Of a DNA stretch of 64,000 bases, positions 46,058 through 54,602 are shown piece after piece. The position numbers and the translations under genes were made by a program. The notes beneath the pieces are model-generated. The model worked only from the letters and a program-made list of their open reading frames with translations. It was not told the origin of the DNA and searched no databases. The DNA comes from Curtobacterium flaccumfaciens (lineage in GTDB: Bacteria > Actinomycetota > Actinomycetes > Actinomycetales > Microbacteriaceae): positions 62,001-126,000 of the forward strand of contig NZ_JABMCF010000037.1 of the NCBI RefSeq assembly GCF_013359815.1, in the 5' to 3' direction. Position 1 is the first letter of the stretch; every line of letters begins with the position of its first letter.

Positions 46058-46968
46058 GGCTCGGACTCGTCATGTCCGAGGTCGGCTCGGGCCTGCGGCG
46101 CAATGCGTCGATGGTCGTCTCCGTCGTCCTCGTGACCTTCATCTCCCTGACCTTCGTCGGCACCGCGATCCTGCTCCAGATGCAGATCAACCAGATGAAG
46201 GGGTACTGGTACGACCGGGCGCAGGTCGCCGTCTACCTGTGCACCGACACCGACACCACGGGCAACTGCACCGGCGCGAAGGCCACCGCCGATCAGCGCG
46301 AGCAGGTCCAGGCGCAGCTCGACTCGTCGACGCTCAAGCCGTACATCGAGAAGACCTACTACGAGAACCAGGACCAGGCCTTCACCCGGTTCAAGGAGCA
46401 GTTCAAGGACTCGGCCGCGACGGAGTTCGTCAAGCCGGAGTACCTGAACGAGACCTTCTGGGTGAACCTGAAGAACCCGTCGCAGGCAGACGTTCTGGTC
46501 GAGAGCTTGTCGAAGGTCGCCGGCGTGCAGAGCGTCGTCGATCAACGCGGGTACCTGCAGCCGATCTTCAACCTGCTCAACGCCTCGTCGTACACGGCGA
46601 TCGGCATCGCGGCGCTCATGCTCGTGGCGGCGGTGCTGCTCATCGCGACGACGATCCGCCTGTCGGCGTTCAGTCGACGGCGAGAGCTCGGCATCATGCG
46701 GCTCGTCGGTGCATCGAACCGGTTCATCCAGACACCGTTCGTGCTCGAGGGGGTGATCGCCGCCGCCATCGGAGCCGTCCTGGCCGGTGGCGCCATCACC
46801 GCCGTGGTCTGGTTCTTCGTCCGGAACTTCCTGGCGGAGCGCTTCACCGGCACGGCGTTCATCGGCATGGGGGACGCGGCCATCGTGGTCCCCGCGGTGA
46901 TCGTGATCGGGGTGCTCCTCGCCGCGGCGTCGGCGTCGATCGCCATCCGCCGGTACCTGAAGGTCTGA
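46054..46968 (+). CDS. ftsX: Cell division protein FtsX
   Basis: 304 residues. Membrane helix at about 22-45, then an extracytoplasmic domain of about 120 residues that contains a Cys pair ([14 protein letters not shown]), then three C-terminal helices with the FtsX signature [26 protein letters not shown]. Transmits FtsE ATP hydrolysis to extracellular amidase activators or RipC-type hydrolases. The cysteine pair may form a disulfide, as in mycobacterial FtsX. Confidence 0.96.
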   Translation: MRLGLVMSEVGSGLRRNASMVVSVVLVTFISLTFVGTAILLQMQINQMKGYWYDRAQVAVYLCTDTDTTGNCTGAKATADQREQVQAQLDSSTLKPYIEKTYYENQDQAFTRFKEQFKDSAATEFVKPEYLNETFWVNLKNPSQADVLVESLSKVAGVQSVVDQRGYLQPIFNLLNASSYTAIGIAALMLVAAVLLIATTIRLSAFSRRRELGIMRLVGASNRFIQTPFVLEGVIAAAIGAVLAGGAITAVVWFFVRNFLAERFTGTAFIGMGDAAIVVPAVIVIGVLLAAASASIAIRRYLKV

Positions 46969-46988
46969 CGCAGCACAGCATCCGCGAA

Positions 46989-47019
46989 CGGGCGGCGCGC
47001 CGGGAAGGTGCGCCGCCCG
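46989..47019 (+). terminator. Hairpin after ftsX
   Basis: CGGGCGGCGC (46989-46998) pairs with GCGCCGCCCG (47010-47019); CGAA/TTCG can extend the stem. A short T-containing tail follows. A possible smpB -10 box (TAGTCT, 47032-47037) lies just downstream. Confidence 0.65.
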
Positions 47020-47099
47020 CTTCGTGTTGAGTAGTCTGTAGGGCTGCGCGGAACCACCCACGCAGCGCACTGCACCGGTCACCATCGAGAGGAGTCGTC

Positions 47100-47576
47100 A
47101 TGGCGAAGGAACGCGGGGAGAAGATCGTCGCGACGAACCGTCGCGCCCGGCACGACTACCTCATCGAGGACACGTACGAAGCGGGCATGGTCCTGTCCGG
47201 CACCGAGGTGAAGTCCCTGCGGATGGGGCGGGCGTCCCTGGTCGACGGGTACGCCTACATCGACGGTGGCGAAGCGTGGATCGACGCCGTGCACATCCCG
47301 GAGTACACCGAGGGCACGTGGAACAACCACTCGCCCCGTCGGAAGCGCAAGCTGCTCCTGCACAAGCAGCAGATCGTGAAGATCTCGCACAAGACGGCTC
47401 AGGGCGGCTACACCCTCGTGCCGCTGCAGATCTACTTCCACGACGGTCGGGCCAAGATCGAGATCGCCGTGGCGAAGGGCAAGCGCGAGTTCGACAAGCG
47501 CCAGGCCCTGCGCGAGAAGACCGACAAGCGTGAGGCCGAGCGGGCCATGCGCACCCGGAACCGCGTCGGAGAGTAG
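47100..47576 (+). CDS. smpB: SsrA-binding protein SmpB
   Basis: 158 residues behind GAGAGGAG. Conserved core: [31 protein letters not shown], then DAYI-like, and the C-terminal basic tail [19 protein letters not shown] that enters the mRNA channel. It delivers tmRNA to stalled ribosomes. Directly precedes ssrA, as is usual in actinobacteria. Confidence 0.97.
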   Translation: MAKERGEKIVATNRRARHDYLIEDTYEAGMVLSGTEVKSLRMGRASLVDGYAYIDGGEAWIDAVHIPEYTEGTWNNHSPRRKRKLLLHKQQIVKISHKTAQGGYTLVPLQIYFHDGRAKIEIAVAKGKREFDKRQALREKTDKREAERAMRTRNRVGE

Positions 47577-47596
47577 CGCCGACGCACCTCCTCGGC

Positions 47597-47602
47597 TAGG
47601 CT
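47597..47602 (+). promoter_or_regulatory. -10 hexamer TAGGCT for ssrA
   Basis: TAGGCT, followed by about 70 bases to the mature 5' end of tmRNA. This is compatible with a 5' leader removed by RNase P. Confidence 0.5.
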
Positions 47603-47671
47603 GAGGGACTGCTCCGACAGGGGCATTGGCAACTCAACAGCGTGACAGCGGCTCGCACGTCCGGCCCGCAT

Positions 47672-48048
47672 GGGGATGATCGGTTTCGACATTGCCTGTG
47701 TGCCGACGGGAAGCGGGCCGAGGACCCACGGTTATCTCGTAAACGATCCGTGGAAAACAACAAGTGCCAATTCCAAGCGCACTGACTTCGCTCTCGCTGC
47801 GTAAGCAGCCCAGCACATGAAGTCCGTCGGCCAGGTGACCGTCTTCTAACCTGATCCCGACGTCATCCAGAGGACTTGCTGCACGGTTGCGCCTCAGGGC
47901 CGTGCGGGACTTGCACTGAGACTGGGCCCGTCGTCCTAGAAGCCGGTAGCAAAGGACGGGGCCGAGCAGAACGAACTATCCGGATACGCCCGTAGAAGAC
48001 GTCGAATTGCAGCGATGGACGGGGGTTCGATTCCCCCCATCTCCACCA
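47672..48048 (+). ncRNA. ssrA: Transfer-messenger RNA (tmRNA)
   Basis: 377 bases. The 5' end GGGGATGATCGGTTTCGACA and the 3' end GGTTCGATTCCCCCCATCTCCACCA-like T arm and acceptor stem pair to form the tRNA-like domain; CCA is encoded (48046-48048). The tag frame is 47766-47804 and encodes ANSKRTDFALAA followed by TAA, ending in the ALAA degron recognised by ClpXP. No integrase or duplicated 3' end was found beside it, although ssrA is a common island insertion site. Confidence 0.97.
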
Positions 48049-48209
48049 TTCGCCGAACGACGACCGCTGTCACGCTGCGCCACCTGAACGCCCCGACACC
48101 GTCCCCTGGACAGTGCCGGGGCGTTCGCTGTTCCGCCACGTCCGAGGACTACGCTCCGGAGCAGGCGCGCAGAACACGCTCGCGTCGAACCCGAACGAGA
48201 GGTCAGCAC

Positions 48210-49103
48210 GTGGTGCAGGAGATCGCGATCCGTGTCCGTCTGCGGGAGCAGGAACGAGTGGTGCTCAGCGAGTACGAGCGGATCGTGGGCTCCGTCGCCA
48301 CGGTCACCGCTCTCGCCGCATGGCTGCCGAACCCCGACACCCGTCTGGTCGTTCGCGGCCGCGGCGCGGAGCCGGTTCGCCTCGAGACCGTCACCTACGG
48401 CTCGGTGGTCGAGATGCTCGTCGTGCTCGACCAGCGCTCCGCCGCGGTCGAGCGTGCCGCCGCAGCCATCGCCGCGCTCATCGAGTCGGTCCGCCACGAG
48501 CACGTCGCCGACGACGTCTCCGGGGTCGCCGGGGAACTCGATCGGCTCGACCGCGCTGCCCCGCGCGGACGCTCCGCCGTGGAACGCGCCCTGCGCACGT
48601 TCCTCGAGGGGGCACGGTCCGACGTCCTCGAGCGCAAGACGACCACCCGGGTCCGGACCGCGCAGGCGTTGCTCCGGCTCGCCGAAGCAGACGCCGTCCT
48701 GACGGTCGAGCGGGTTGCCGACGCCTTGGCACCGGTGCTCGAGGAGCACGCGGTCGACGTCGAGCTGGACACCGGGTCGGCCGTGGTCGTCGAGCCGATC
48801 GACGGGGTGGAGTCTCCGGAGACCGAGGCTGCTGACGCTGACGCTGACGCTTCGCAGGCGGAGCCGGAGGCCGTGTCGGCCGTCCTGCCGCTGCCGACGG
48901 GTGCGAGCAAGGCCAAGTCGAAGAAGGACGACGACAAGAAGAAGTCGAAGAAGGACGACGACAAGAAGAAGTCGAAGAAGGACGACGACAAGAAGAAGTC
49001 CAAGAAGGACGACGGGAAGAAGAAGTCGAAGAAGGACGACGACGGCAAGAAGAAGTCGAAGAAGGACGACGACGCGAAGAAGAAGTCCAAGAAGAAGAAG
49101 TAG
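48210..49103 (+). CDS. Uncharacterised protein with Lys/Asp tandem-repeat tail
   Basis: 297 residues from GTG48210 behind GAGAGG; GTG48213 is also possible. Residues 1-180 are predicted helical (IRVRLREQERVVLSEYERIVGSVATVTALAAWL..., then RLDRAAPRGRSAVERALRTFLEGARSD). A Glu/Asp/Ala-rich stretch follows. The last 65 residues are six to seven copies of a KSKKDDDKK-type unit, a polyampholyte tail. No signal peptide, membrane segment or known domain. Lysine-rich tails of this kind often bind nucleic acid or polyphosphate. Located right after ssrA. Confidence 0.7.
   Translation: MVQEIAIRVRLREQERVVLSEYERIVGSVATVTALAAWLPNPDTRLVVRGRGAEPVRLETVTYGSVVEMLVVLDQRSAAVERAAAAIAALIESVRHEHVADDVSGVAGELDRLDRAAPRGRSAVERALRTFLEGARSDVLERKTTTRVRTAQALLRLAEADAVLTVERVADALAPVLEEHAVDVELDTGSAVVVEPIDGVESPETEAADADADASQAEPEAVSAVLPLPTGASKAKSKKDDDKKKSKKDDDKKKSKKDDDKKKSKKDDGKKKSKKDDDGKKKSKKDDDAKKKSKKKK
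48915..49100 (+). repeat. 27-30-bp tandem repeats encoding KSKKDDDKK
   Basis: Units begin at 48915, 48942, 48969 and 48996 (27 bases each), 49023 and 49053 (30 bases, with an extra Gly or Ala codon), and a partial unit at 49083. All keep frame, so length changes would alter only the protein tail. Confidence 0.92.
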
Positions 49104-49119
49104 CTCGCAGCCGCTCCCG

Positions 49120-50436
49120 CTAGAAGTCGAACAGGTTCGCCCGGATCCCTCCGGCGCCGTACTCCCGTCGCAGGAGCCCACGGCGCCGGAGCACCGGCAC
49201 CAGGTCGCCGAACATCCGGTGGATCTGCGCCGGGTGCAGGTCGCCCGAGAAGATGATCCCGTCGTTGTCGGCGTCGCTGCCGAGCTCCTCGATGAAGTCC
49301 GCGAACTCGTCCGCCGTCCCGACGAACCCGGACCGCGATCCGGACCCCGGCGCGATCCGCCCCTGCCGCGCCTTGCGGGTGAGCAGCTCCCGCAGCGGTG
49401 CGTCCGGGGTGTCCCCGAGCAGCCCGCGGATCGTGCCGGCCGAGACGTGCTCACCGAAGGTCCCGTCGGGCACCGGGGCGTCCAGGTCGAGCGCGAGCAG
49501 GTCGGTCTCGGAGTCGCTCGACCACGCGATGGCCGCCGCACGCAGGGCTTCGTCGGTGGGGTGCTCGGACGCCGCGACGATACGGTCGGCCTCCTCCGGT
49601 GAGGACACGATCACAGGCTTGAGCACGAACAGGATCCGCAGGTCCGCGGTGGACCGCCCTGCGGCCTCGGCTGCCGCGATCACCCGGGCGCGGTACTCCG
49701 TGACCGCGGCGGCGGACAGCGGTGCGAGTGCGAGCTGCACGTCCGAGTGGGTCCCGGCGAACGCGAGCCCTCGACCCGAACCACCGGGGGAGACGACCAC
49801 GGGGTCCGACGCCAGCGGCAGGGCGTTGAGCGGACCGTCGGCGGTGAAGTGGGCGCCCTCGTGGTGGAACGCGTCGAGCGCGTCGCCGTCCGCGAAGTGC
49901 CACGAGTCCGGTGCGCCGACGTACGCGTCGCCCCACGAGTGCCAGAGCCGGCGGAGCAGCGTGATCCACTCCTCGGCGCGGTCGTACGCCTGGTCGTGCG
50001 GCAGCGGCGGCAGGCCGGCGTGGCGTGCACTGCCGACGTCGGTGACGACGTTGATGCCCAGACGGTCCGAGGACAGGTGCGCCAGGGTCGCGAACTGCCG
50101 TGCCGCCAGGTACGGCGGGGTGATCCCCGCGTTGACGGTCGGAGCGATGCCGATGTGCGAGGTGGCGGCGAACAGGTACGGGGCGAGCAGCAGCGGGTCG
50201 TGCTTCGGGCCGCCGTACGCCTGCCAAATGCGCAGGTCGAGGGTGGCGGGGGAGCCGAGCGAGACGGCGTCCTCGGCGATGACCAGGTCCATGCCGGCCT
50301 GCTCGAGCGTCCGGACGGACTCCTGGTACAGGTCCGGCTTCGTCCAGTCGTGGCCCCAGTCCCAGTCGGACCGTCCCCACGCCTGCGGGCCGAAGCCGCG
50401 TGAGAAGAAGTACCCGAAGTGCTGCAGCTCGGCCAT
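49120..50436 (-). CDS. LLM-class flavin-dependent monooxygenase (NtaA/SnaA/DszA type)
   Basis: 438 residues, the length of the NtaA/SoxA/DszA branch. The N-terminal TIM barrel shows FGYFFSRGFGPQAWG, VIAEDAVSL, IGIAPTVNAGITPPYLAARQFATLAHLSSDRLGINVVTD and SPGGSGRGLAFAG. These two-component enzymes take FMNH2 from a separate reductase and oxidise substrates such as nitrilotriacetate, dibenzothiophene sulfone, dimethyl sulfide or alkyl sulfur compounds. It directly abuts the metY-like gene (ATG next to its stop), which suggests a sulfur-scavenging pair. No reductase gene is adjacent. Confidence 0.87.
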   Translation of the reverse strand: MAELQHFGYFFSRGFGPQAWGRSDWDWGHDWTKPDLYQESVRTLEQAGMDLVIAEDAVSLGSPATLDLRIWQAYGGPKHDPLLLAPYLFAATSHIGIAPTVNAGITPPYLAARQFATLAHLSSDRLGINVVTDVGSARHAGLPPLPHDQAYDRAEEWITLLRRLWHSWGDAYVGAPDSWHFADGDALDAFHHEGAHFTADGPLNALPLASDPVVVSPGGSGRGLAFAGTHSDVQLALAPLSAAAVTEYRARVIAAAEAAGRSTADLRILFVLKPVIVSSPEEADRIVAASEHPTDEALRAAAIAWSSDSETDLLALDLDAPVPDGTFGEHVSAGTIRGLLGDTPDAPLRELLTRKARQGRIAPGSGSRSGFVGTADEFADFIEELGSDADNDGIIFSGDLHPAQIHRMFGDLVPVLRRRGLLRREYGAGGIRANLFDF

Positions 50437-51822
50437 TCAGCGCTCCTGCCGGTCGAGGGCCGGCCCACCGGCGGCCGTGCGCTGCGCGTCGGACGCTCCA
50501 CGTGCCTCCAGGCCGGCGGCGGCGTCTGCGGATCGCACCGCGACGAGCCCGCGTTCCAGGTCGCGGAGCAGGTCCGCGACGTCCTCGATGCCGACCGACA
50601 GCCGGATCAGGCCGTCGTCGATGCCCTGCTCGGCTCGCTCCTCCGGCGTGCGGCCGGCGTGCGTGGTGGTCGCCGGGTGCAGGATCAGCGAGCGGACGTC
50701 GCCCAGGTGGGTCATCCGGCTGAACAGCTGCACGGCGTCGATGAACGCCCGCGCGGCGGCTTCGCCACCGGCGAGCGTGAAGGCGAAGACGGACCCGGCC
50801 CCGCGGGGCAGGTAGCGCTGGGCGAGGTCGTGGAACGGACTGGAGGCCAGGCCCGCGTGGTCGACGCTCGTCACCTCCGGCTGCTGGTCCAGCCAGGACG
50901 CGACGGCCAGCGCGTTCGCGCAGTGGCGTTCCACCCGCAGCGACAGCGTCTCGATGCCCTGGCGGAGCAGGAACGCGTTGAACGGCGACGGTGCCGGGCC
51001 GATGCGTGCGGCGACGACGTCGCGGGCGAACACGGCGAAGGCCCGGTTGCCGTACCGCTCGGCGTAGCTCTCGCCGCCGAGGGACCGTTCGGGGCTGGTC
51101 AGGTGGGTCCAGCGCTCGGGGGCGGCGGACCAGTCGAACCGGCCACCGTCGACGACCACACCGCCGAGTCCGGCACCGTGGCCGGACAGGAACTTCGACG
51201 CCGAGTGCACGACGATGTCCGCGCCGTGCTCGACCGGGCGCACCAGGTACGGCGTGGCGAGGGTGTTGTCGACGATCAGCGGGACGCCGGCGCGGTGCGC
51301 GGTCTCGGCGACGCCGGTGATGTCGAGGACGTCGTTCTTCGGGTTCGGGATCGTCTCGGCGAAGAACGCCTTCGTGTTCGGTCGGACCGCGGCGGCCCAG
51401 GCGTCGAGGTCACGGGCGTCGGCGACGAAGTCGACCTCGATGCCGAGCCGACCGAGGTTCTGCAGCAGCAGCCCGCGCGTGCCCTCGTAGATGCTCCGGG
51501 CGCTGACGACGTGGTCGCCGGCCTGCAGCAGGCCGAGGAACGCCACGGTCGCCGCCGCCTGACCGCTGCCGACCAGGATCGCCTGCACACCGCGTTCGAG
51601 CAGCGCCACGCGACGCTCGACGTCGGCGTTCGTGGGGTTGCCGAGGCGCGTGTAGGTGTAGCCGTCGTCGGTGTCGGCGAAGCGGTCACGGGCCTGGTCG
51701 AAGTCGTCGAACAGGAACCCGGAGGACATGTGGATCGCGGGGACCCGGGCGCCGTGCCCGGCGTCGGGCACGAAGCCGCCGTGTACCTGTTCGGTCGCGA
51801 AGCCGTGGTCGTCGGTCGCCAT
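50437..51822 (-). CDS. O-acetylhomoserine sulfhydrylase-like PLP enzyme (MetY type)
   Basis: 461 residues from ATG51822 behind GGAGGTG; the longer start at 51864 lacks a ribosome site. Cys/Met-metabolism PLP fold with YTYTRLGNPTN, SGQAAATVAFL, PNPKNDVLDI, the Schiff-base Lys in VHSASKFLSGHG and SPFNAFLLRQGIETLSLR. This length and SKFLSGHG context fit O-acetylhomoserine sulfhydrylase, which incorporates sulfide into homocysteine. The C-terminal 30 residues are Ala/Gly-rich and extra. Likely co-transcribed with the monooxygenase, which could supply sulfide or a thiol from organosulfur. No SAM riboswitch was recognised upstream. Confidence 0.87.
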   Translation of the reverse strand: MATDDHGFATEQVHGGFVPDAGHGARVPAIHMSSGFLFDDFDQARDRFADTDDGYTYTRLGNPTNADVERRVALLERGVQAILVGSGQAAATVAFLGLLQAGDHVVSARSIYEGTRGLLLQNLGRLGIEVDFVADARDLDAWAAAVRPNTKAFFAETIPNPKNDVLDITGVAETAHRAGVPLIVDNTLATPYLVRPVEHGADIVVHSASKFLSGHGAGLGGVVVDGGRFDWSAAPERWTHLTSPERSLGGESYAERYGNRAFAVFARDVVAARIGPAPSPFNAFLLRQGIETLSLRVERHCANALAVASWLDQQPEVTSVDHAGLASSPFHDLAQRYLPRGAGSVFAFTLAGGEAAARAFIDAVQLFSRMTHLGDVRSLILHPATTTHAGRTPEERAEQGIDDGLIRLSVGIEDVADLLRDLERGLVAVRSADAAAGLEARGASDAQRTAAGGPALDRQER

Positions 51823-51910
51823 GGGACACCTCCGGGGGTCGTCTGGCGGTAGCCTCGCAGCCACTCGGCGCGGACAGGCGATTGCGGCCCCCGGTTACGC
51901 GCGCGCAGCC

Positions 51911-52624
51911 TCAGACGAGCGCGCGGACCCCGGTGACGACGGTGTCCCAGACCTGGAGCAGCGGCTCGCGCGCCAGCCACACCGCGACGGCGTTCACGGC
52001 GACGAACAGCACGAACCACAGGGACGCCGGCACCCGCATCTCGGCCGCGGCGATGTGGAAGTCGGTCTGCACCCGGGCGCCGGTGACCAGCCAGCGGCCG
52101 ACCTGCACCACCGAGCGCAGGCCGTCGACGACGAAGAAGGCCCCGACGGCGGCGACCACCAGGACGGTTGCCTCGGACGGGCGGACGGCCACCCACAGGG
52201 CGAGCGCGTCGAAGCCGAGCACGACGAGCAGGCCGAACCAGTTCCGGACGAACGCCAGCGCGACGAGCCCGATGACCGCGAGCACCACCACGGGCAGCCA
52301 GCGGGAGCCGTGCAGCACCCCGGTCACCAGGAGCACGCCCGCCCACAGGGGTGCGCTGTAGCCGGCGTACAGGTTCAGGATCCGGACGAGCCACCGCATG
52401 CTGCCGGGCACCCGGCCGAGCTGGACCCAGGCCTCGCCGGACCCGTCCGGGTGCAGCTCGATCCGCTGGATCCGCCCGCCGAACGGCACGACGACGATCG
52501 CGTGCCCGACCTCGTGCGCGATGGTCGCGGCGATGCGGGCCACGCGGCCGACGAACGGCACGAACGGCAGGACGGCGCCGACGAGGAGCGCGACGAAGAC
52601 GAGGGGCGGGGCTGCGGTGGTCAA
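51911..52624 (-). CDS. M50-like membrane zinc metallopeptidase
   Basis: 237 residues from a TTG start. Zinc motif HEVGH in helix 2 (AATIAHEVGHAIVVV), about seven hydrophobic segments, and a later Asp-containing helix (GFDALALWVAV), all fitting the small M50B-like proteins of actinobacteria. Such proteins may act in regulated intramembrane proteolysis. Its start is weakly supported because there is no clear ribosome site; GC-rich shadows on the other strand are discounted. Confidence 0.8.
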   Translation of the reverse strand: MTTAAPPLVFVALLVGAVLPFVPFVGRVARIAATIAHEVGHAIVVVPFGGRIQRIELHPDGSGEAWVQLGRVPGSMRWLVRILNLYAGYSAPLWAGVLLVTGVLHGSRWLPVVVLAVIGLVALAFVRNWFGLLVVLGFDALALWVAVRPSEATVLVVAAVGAFFVVDGLRSVVQVGRWLVTGARVQTDFHIAAAEMRVPASLWFVLFVAVNAVAVWLAREPLLQVWDTVVTGVRALV

Positions 52625-52671
52625 GTGACCAGCATCGCAGCCCCGCCCAGGAAGACCCTGCGGGATCGGCG

Positions 52672-52773
52672 TCAGGGGAGCCCGGGCGTCGTCAGCACCA
52701 CCGTGACCAGGACCACGGTGCCGGCGATCGCCAGGGCGGTGAGGACGGCGAGGAAGACCGTCAGACGGTTCAC
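52672..52773 (-). CDS. Small membrane peptide (33 residues) downstream of glmS
   Basis: An open frame from GTG52773 to TGA52672 encodes VNRLTVFLAVLTALAIAG then TVVLVTVVLTTPGLP: one hydrophobic helix with a short basic N-terminus. It starts 14 bases after the glmS stop, on the same strand, so it could be the second cistron. No strong ribosome site. The composition is that of a real single-pass microprotein, but chance cannot be excluded in DNA this GC-rich. Confidence 0.4.
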   Translation of the reverse strand: MNRLTVFLAVLTALAIAGTVVLVTVVLTTPGLP

Positions 52774-52787
52774 GCGTCGGCGCCCGG

Positions 52788-54602
52788 CTATTCGACCGTC
52801 ACCGACTTCGCCAGGTTCCGGGGTTTGTCGACGTCGCACCCGAGCTGCAGGGCCAGTTCACGAGCCAGCATCTGCAGCGGCACGACGGCCTCGAGCGGAC
52901 CCCACGGCGCGGTCATCGCACCCCAGGCCAGGTCACCGGTGCCACGGCGGCCGAGGGCGGGGATGTCCGCGGACTCGCCGCCGATCGTGATGACGAAGCC
53001 ACCGCGTGCCCGGACCTCGGCGATCGCCGACTGGATCTTCGGCTCACCGTGGTCGATGACGACCACCGGGGTGCCGTCGTCCACCAGCGCGAGCGGCCCG
53101 TGCTTGAGTTCGCCGGCGGGGTACGCCTCGGCCCAGCGGTAGCTGAGCTCCTTGAGCTTCAGGGCGCCCTCGGCGGCGTACGGCAGTCCGGCGCCGCGGC
53201 CGAGGAACAGGAAGCCGGTCGCCTCCTTGACGCTCGACACCAGCAGCGGCATCCGCTCGGCGGACACCCGCGCGGCGTGCTCGATCCGTGCCGGCAGGTC
53301 GAGCAGTTCGTCGACGAGCACCTGCGCGCGCGACGGTTCGATGCGGCCGGAGGCCACCATCGCCGAGATCATCGCCGCGACGCCGACGACGACCTGCGCC
53401 GTGAACGTCTTCGTGGCGGCGACCCCGATCTCCGGGCCGGCGTGGCAGTCGAGCACCGCGTCGGCCCGTCGGGCGAGCGAGGAGTGCATGTTGTTCGTCA
53501 GCGCGAGCACCGGGTGGCGGTCCTCGAACCGGTCCAGGGCGCGGAGCACGTCAGCCGTCTCACCGGACTGGCTGATCGCGACGACCAGGGTGCCCGGACC
53601 GAGCACTGCCTGGTCGGCCTCGCTCGCGACGACGATGTCGGTCGGCACACCACCGATCCCGCGCAGTGCGGTCGCGATCACCTGGCCGGCGTTCAGCGAC
53701 GTGCCGCAGGCGACGACCGCCAGCCGGTGGAAGCCGGCCAGGCCGAGGCCCACCCACATGCTGCCGTCGGCGGTGCGGCGGGTCACCCGGTCCAGGATCG
53801 TCGCGACGACGTCGGCCTGCTCGTCGATCTCCTTCGCCATGTGGTCGGTGTGGTCGCCGAGGTCGAGCGCGGCGGCGGCGAACGGGGACGGCGTGGGGAA
53901 CGGCACGGGCACCGTGATGCCGTCGGACGACCAGGTCCAGGCCTCGCCGAGCTCGACGACGTCGCCGTCGCGCAGCGCCACGAACGTCTCGCACCACTCG
54001 GCGATCGCACCGATGTCGCTCGCCACGAAGTCACCGCGGCTGGAGCGGGCGACGACGAGCGGCGAACGGTCCGCCGCCACGACCATGCGGCCGTCCCGGG
54101 CGTCCAGGACCACAACCGCCCACGAGCCCTCGAGCTGCGCCGTCGCGATCTGCACCGCGAGCATCAGGTCCGGGTCGACCGCCAGCGCCCGCTCGACCAG
54201 GTGCGCGATGACCTCGGAGTCGACGTCGGACCGGAAGCGGTGGCCCTGTGCCTCGAGCGTCTGCCGCAGCCGGTCCGCGTTCTCGATGATGCCGTTGTGC
54301 ACGATCGAGATCCGGCCGGTGCAGTCGGCGTGCGGGTGTGCGTTCGCCTCGCGCACGGCACCGTGCGTGGCCCAGCGGGTGTGACCGATGCCGACGCCGG
54401 TGAGCGCGTCACCGGAGCGTGCCGCGACGAGCGTGCGCAGGTCGCCGATGCGGGAGACCGAGCGGATAGTCTCGGTGCGGCCGACGGCCGTCCGGACGGC
54501 GATGCCGGCGGAGTCGTACCCGCGGTACTCGAGTCGTTCGAGTCCGTCGAGCAGGTAGGGGGTCGCGTCGTCAGACACGCGGGCCGCGATGATGCCGCAC
54601 AT
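52788..54602 (-). CDS. glmS: Glutamine-fructose-6-phosphate aminotransferase (isomerizing)
   Basis: 604 residues from ATG54602 behind GAAGGG. It starts CGIIAARV, with Cys2 as the glutaminase nucleophile after Met removal, then GYDSAGIA, GHTRWATHG and VHNGIIEN. Two SIS domains follow (CGTSLNAGQV; SQSGETADVL; FLGRGAGLPYAAEGALKLKELSY) and the C-terminal DKPRNLAKSVTVE. It makes glucosamine-6-phosphate for peptidoglycan. No glmS ribozyme is seen in the leader. Longer upstream start rejected. Confidence 0.96.
   Translation of the reverse strand: MCGIIAARVSDDATPYLLDGLERLEYRGYDSAGIAVRTAVGRTETIRSVSRIGDLRTLVAARSGDALTGVGIGHTRWATHGAVREANAHPHADCTGRISIVHNGIIENADRLRQTLEAQGHRFRSDVDSEVIAHLVERALAVDPDLMLAVQIATAQLEGSWAVVVLDARDGRMVVAADRSPLVVARSSRGDFVASDIGAIAEWCETFVALRDGDVVELGEAWTWSSDGITVPVPFPTPSPFAAAALDLGDHTDHMAKEIDEQADVVATILDRVTRRTADGSMWVGLGLAGFHRLAVVACGTSLNAGQVIATALRGIGGVPTDIVVASEADQAVLGPGTLVVAISQSGETADVLRALDRFEDRHPVLALTNNMHSSLARRADAVLDCHAGPEIGVAATKTFTAQVVVGVAAMISAMVASGRIEPSRAQVLVDELLDLPARIEHAARVSAERMPLLVSSVKEATGFLFLGRGAGLPYAAEGALKLKELSYRWAEAYPAGELKHGPLALVDDGTPVVVIDHGEPKIQSAIAEVRARGGFVITIGGESADIPALGRRGTGDLAWGAMTAPWGPLEAVVPLQMLARELALQLGCDVDKPRNLAKSVTVE

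Noticed and set aside
47672-48048. ssrA as an island insertion site
   Set aside because: No integrase gene and no duplicated tmRNA 3' end seen downstream in the window.
48915-49100. Repeats considered as a CRISPR array
   Set aside because: Units are adjacent with no unique spacers and encode an in-frame peptide repeat; no cas genes.
51823-51910. SAM riboswitch upstream of the metY-like gene
   Set aside because: The minus-strand leader is under 90 bases and lacks the conserved SAM aptamer pieces.
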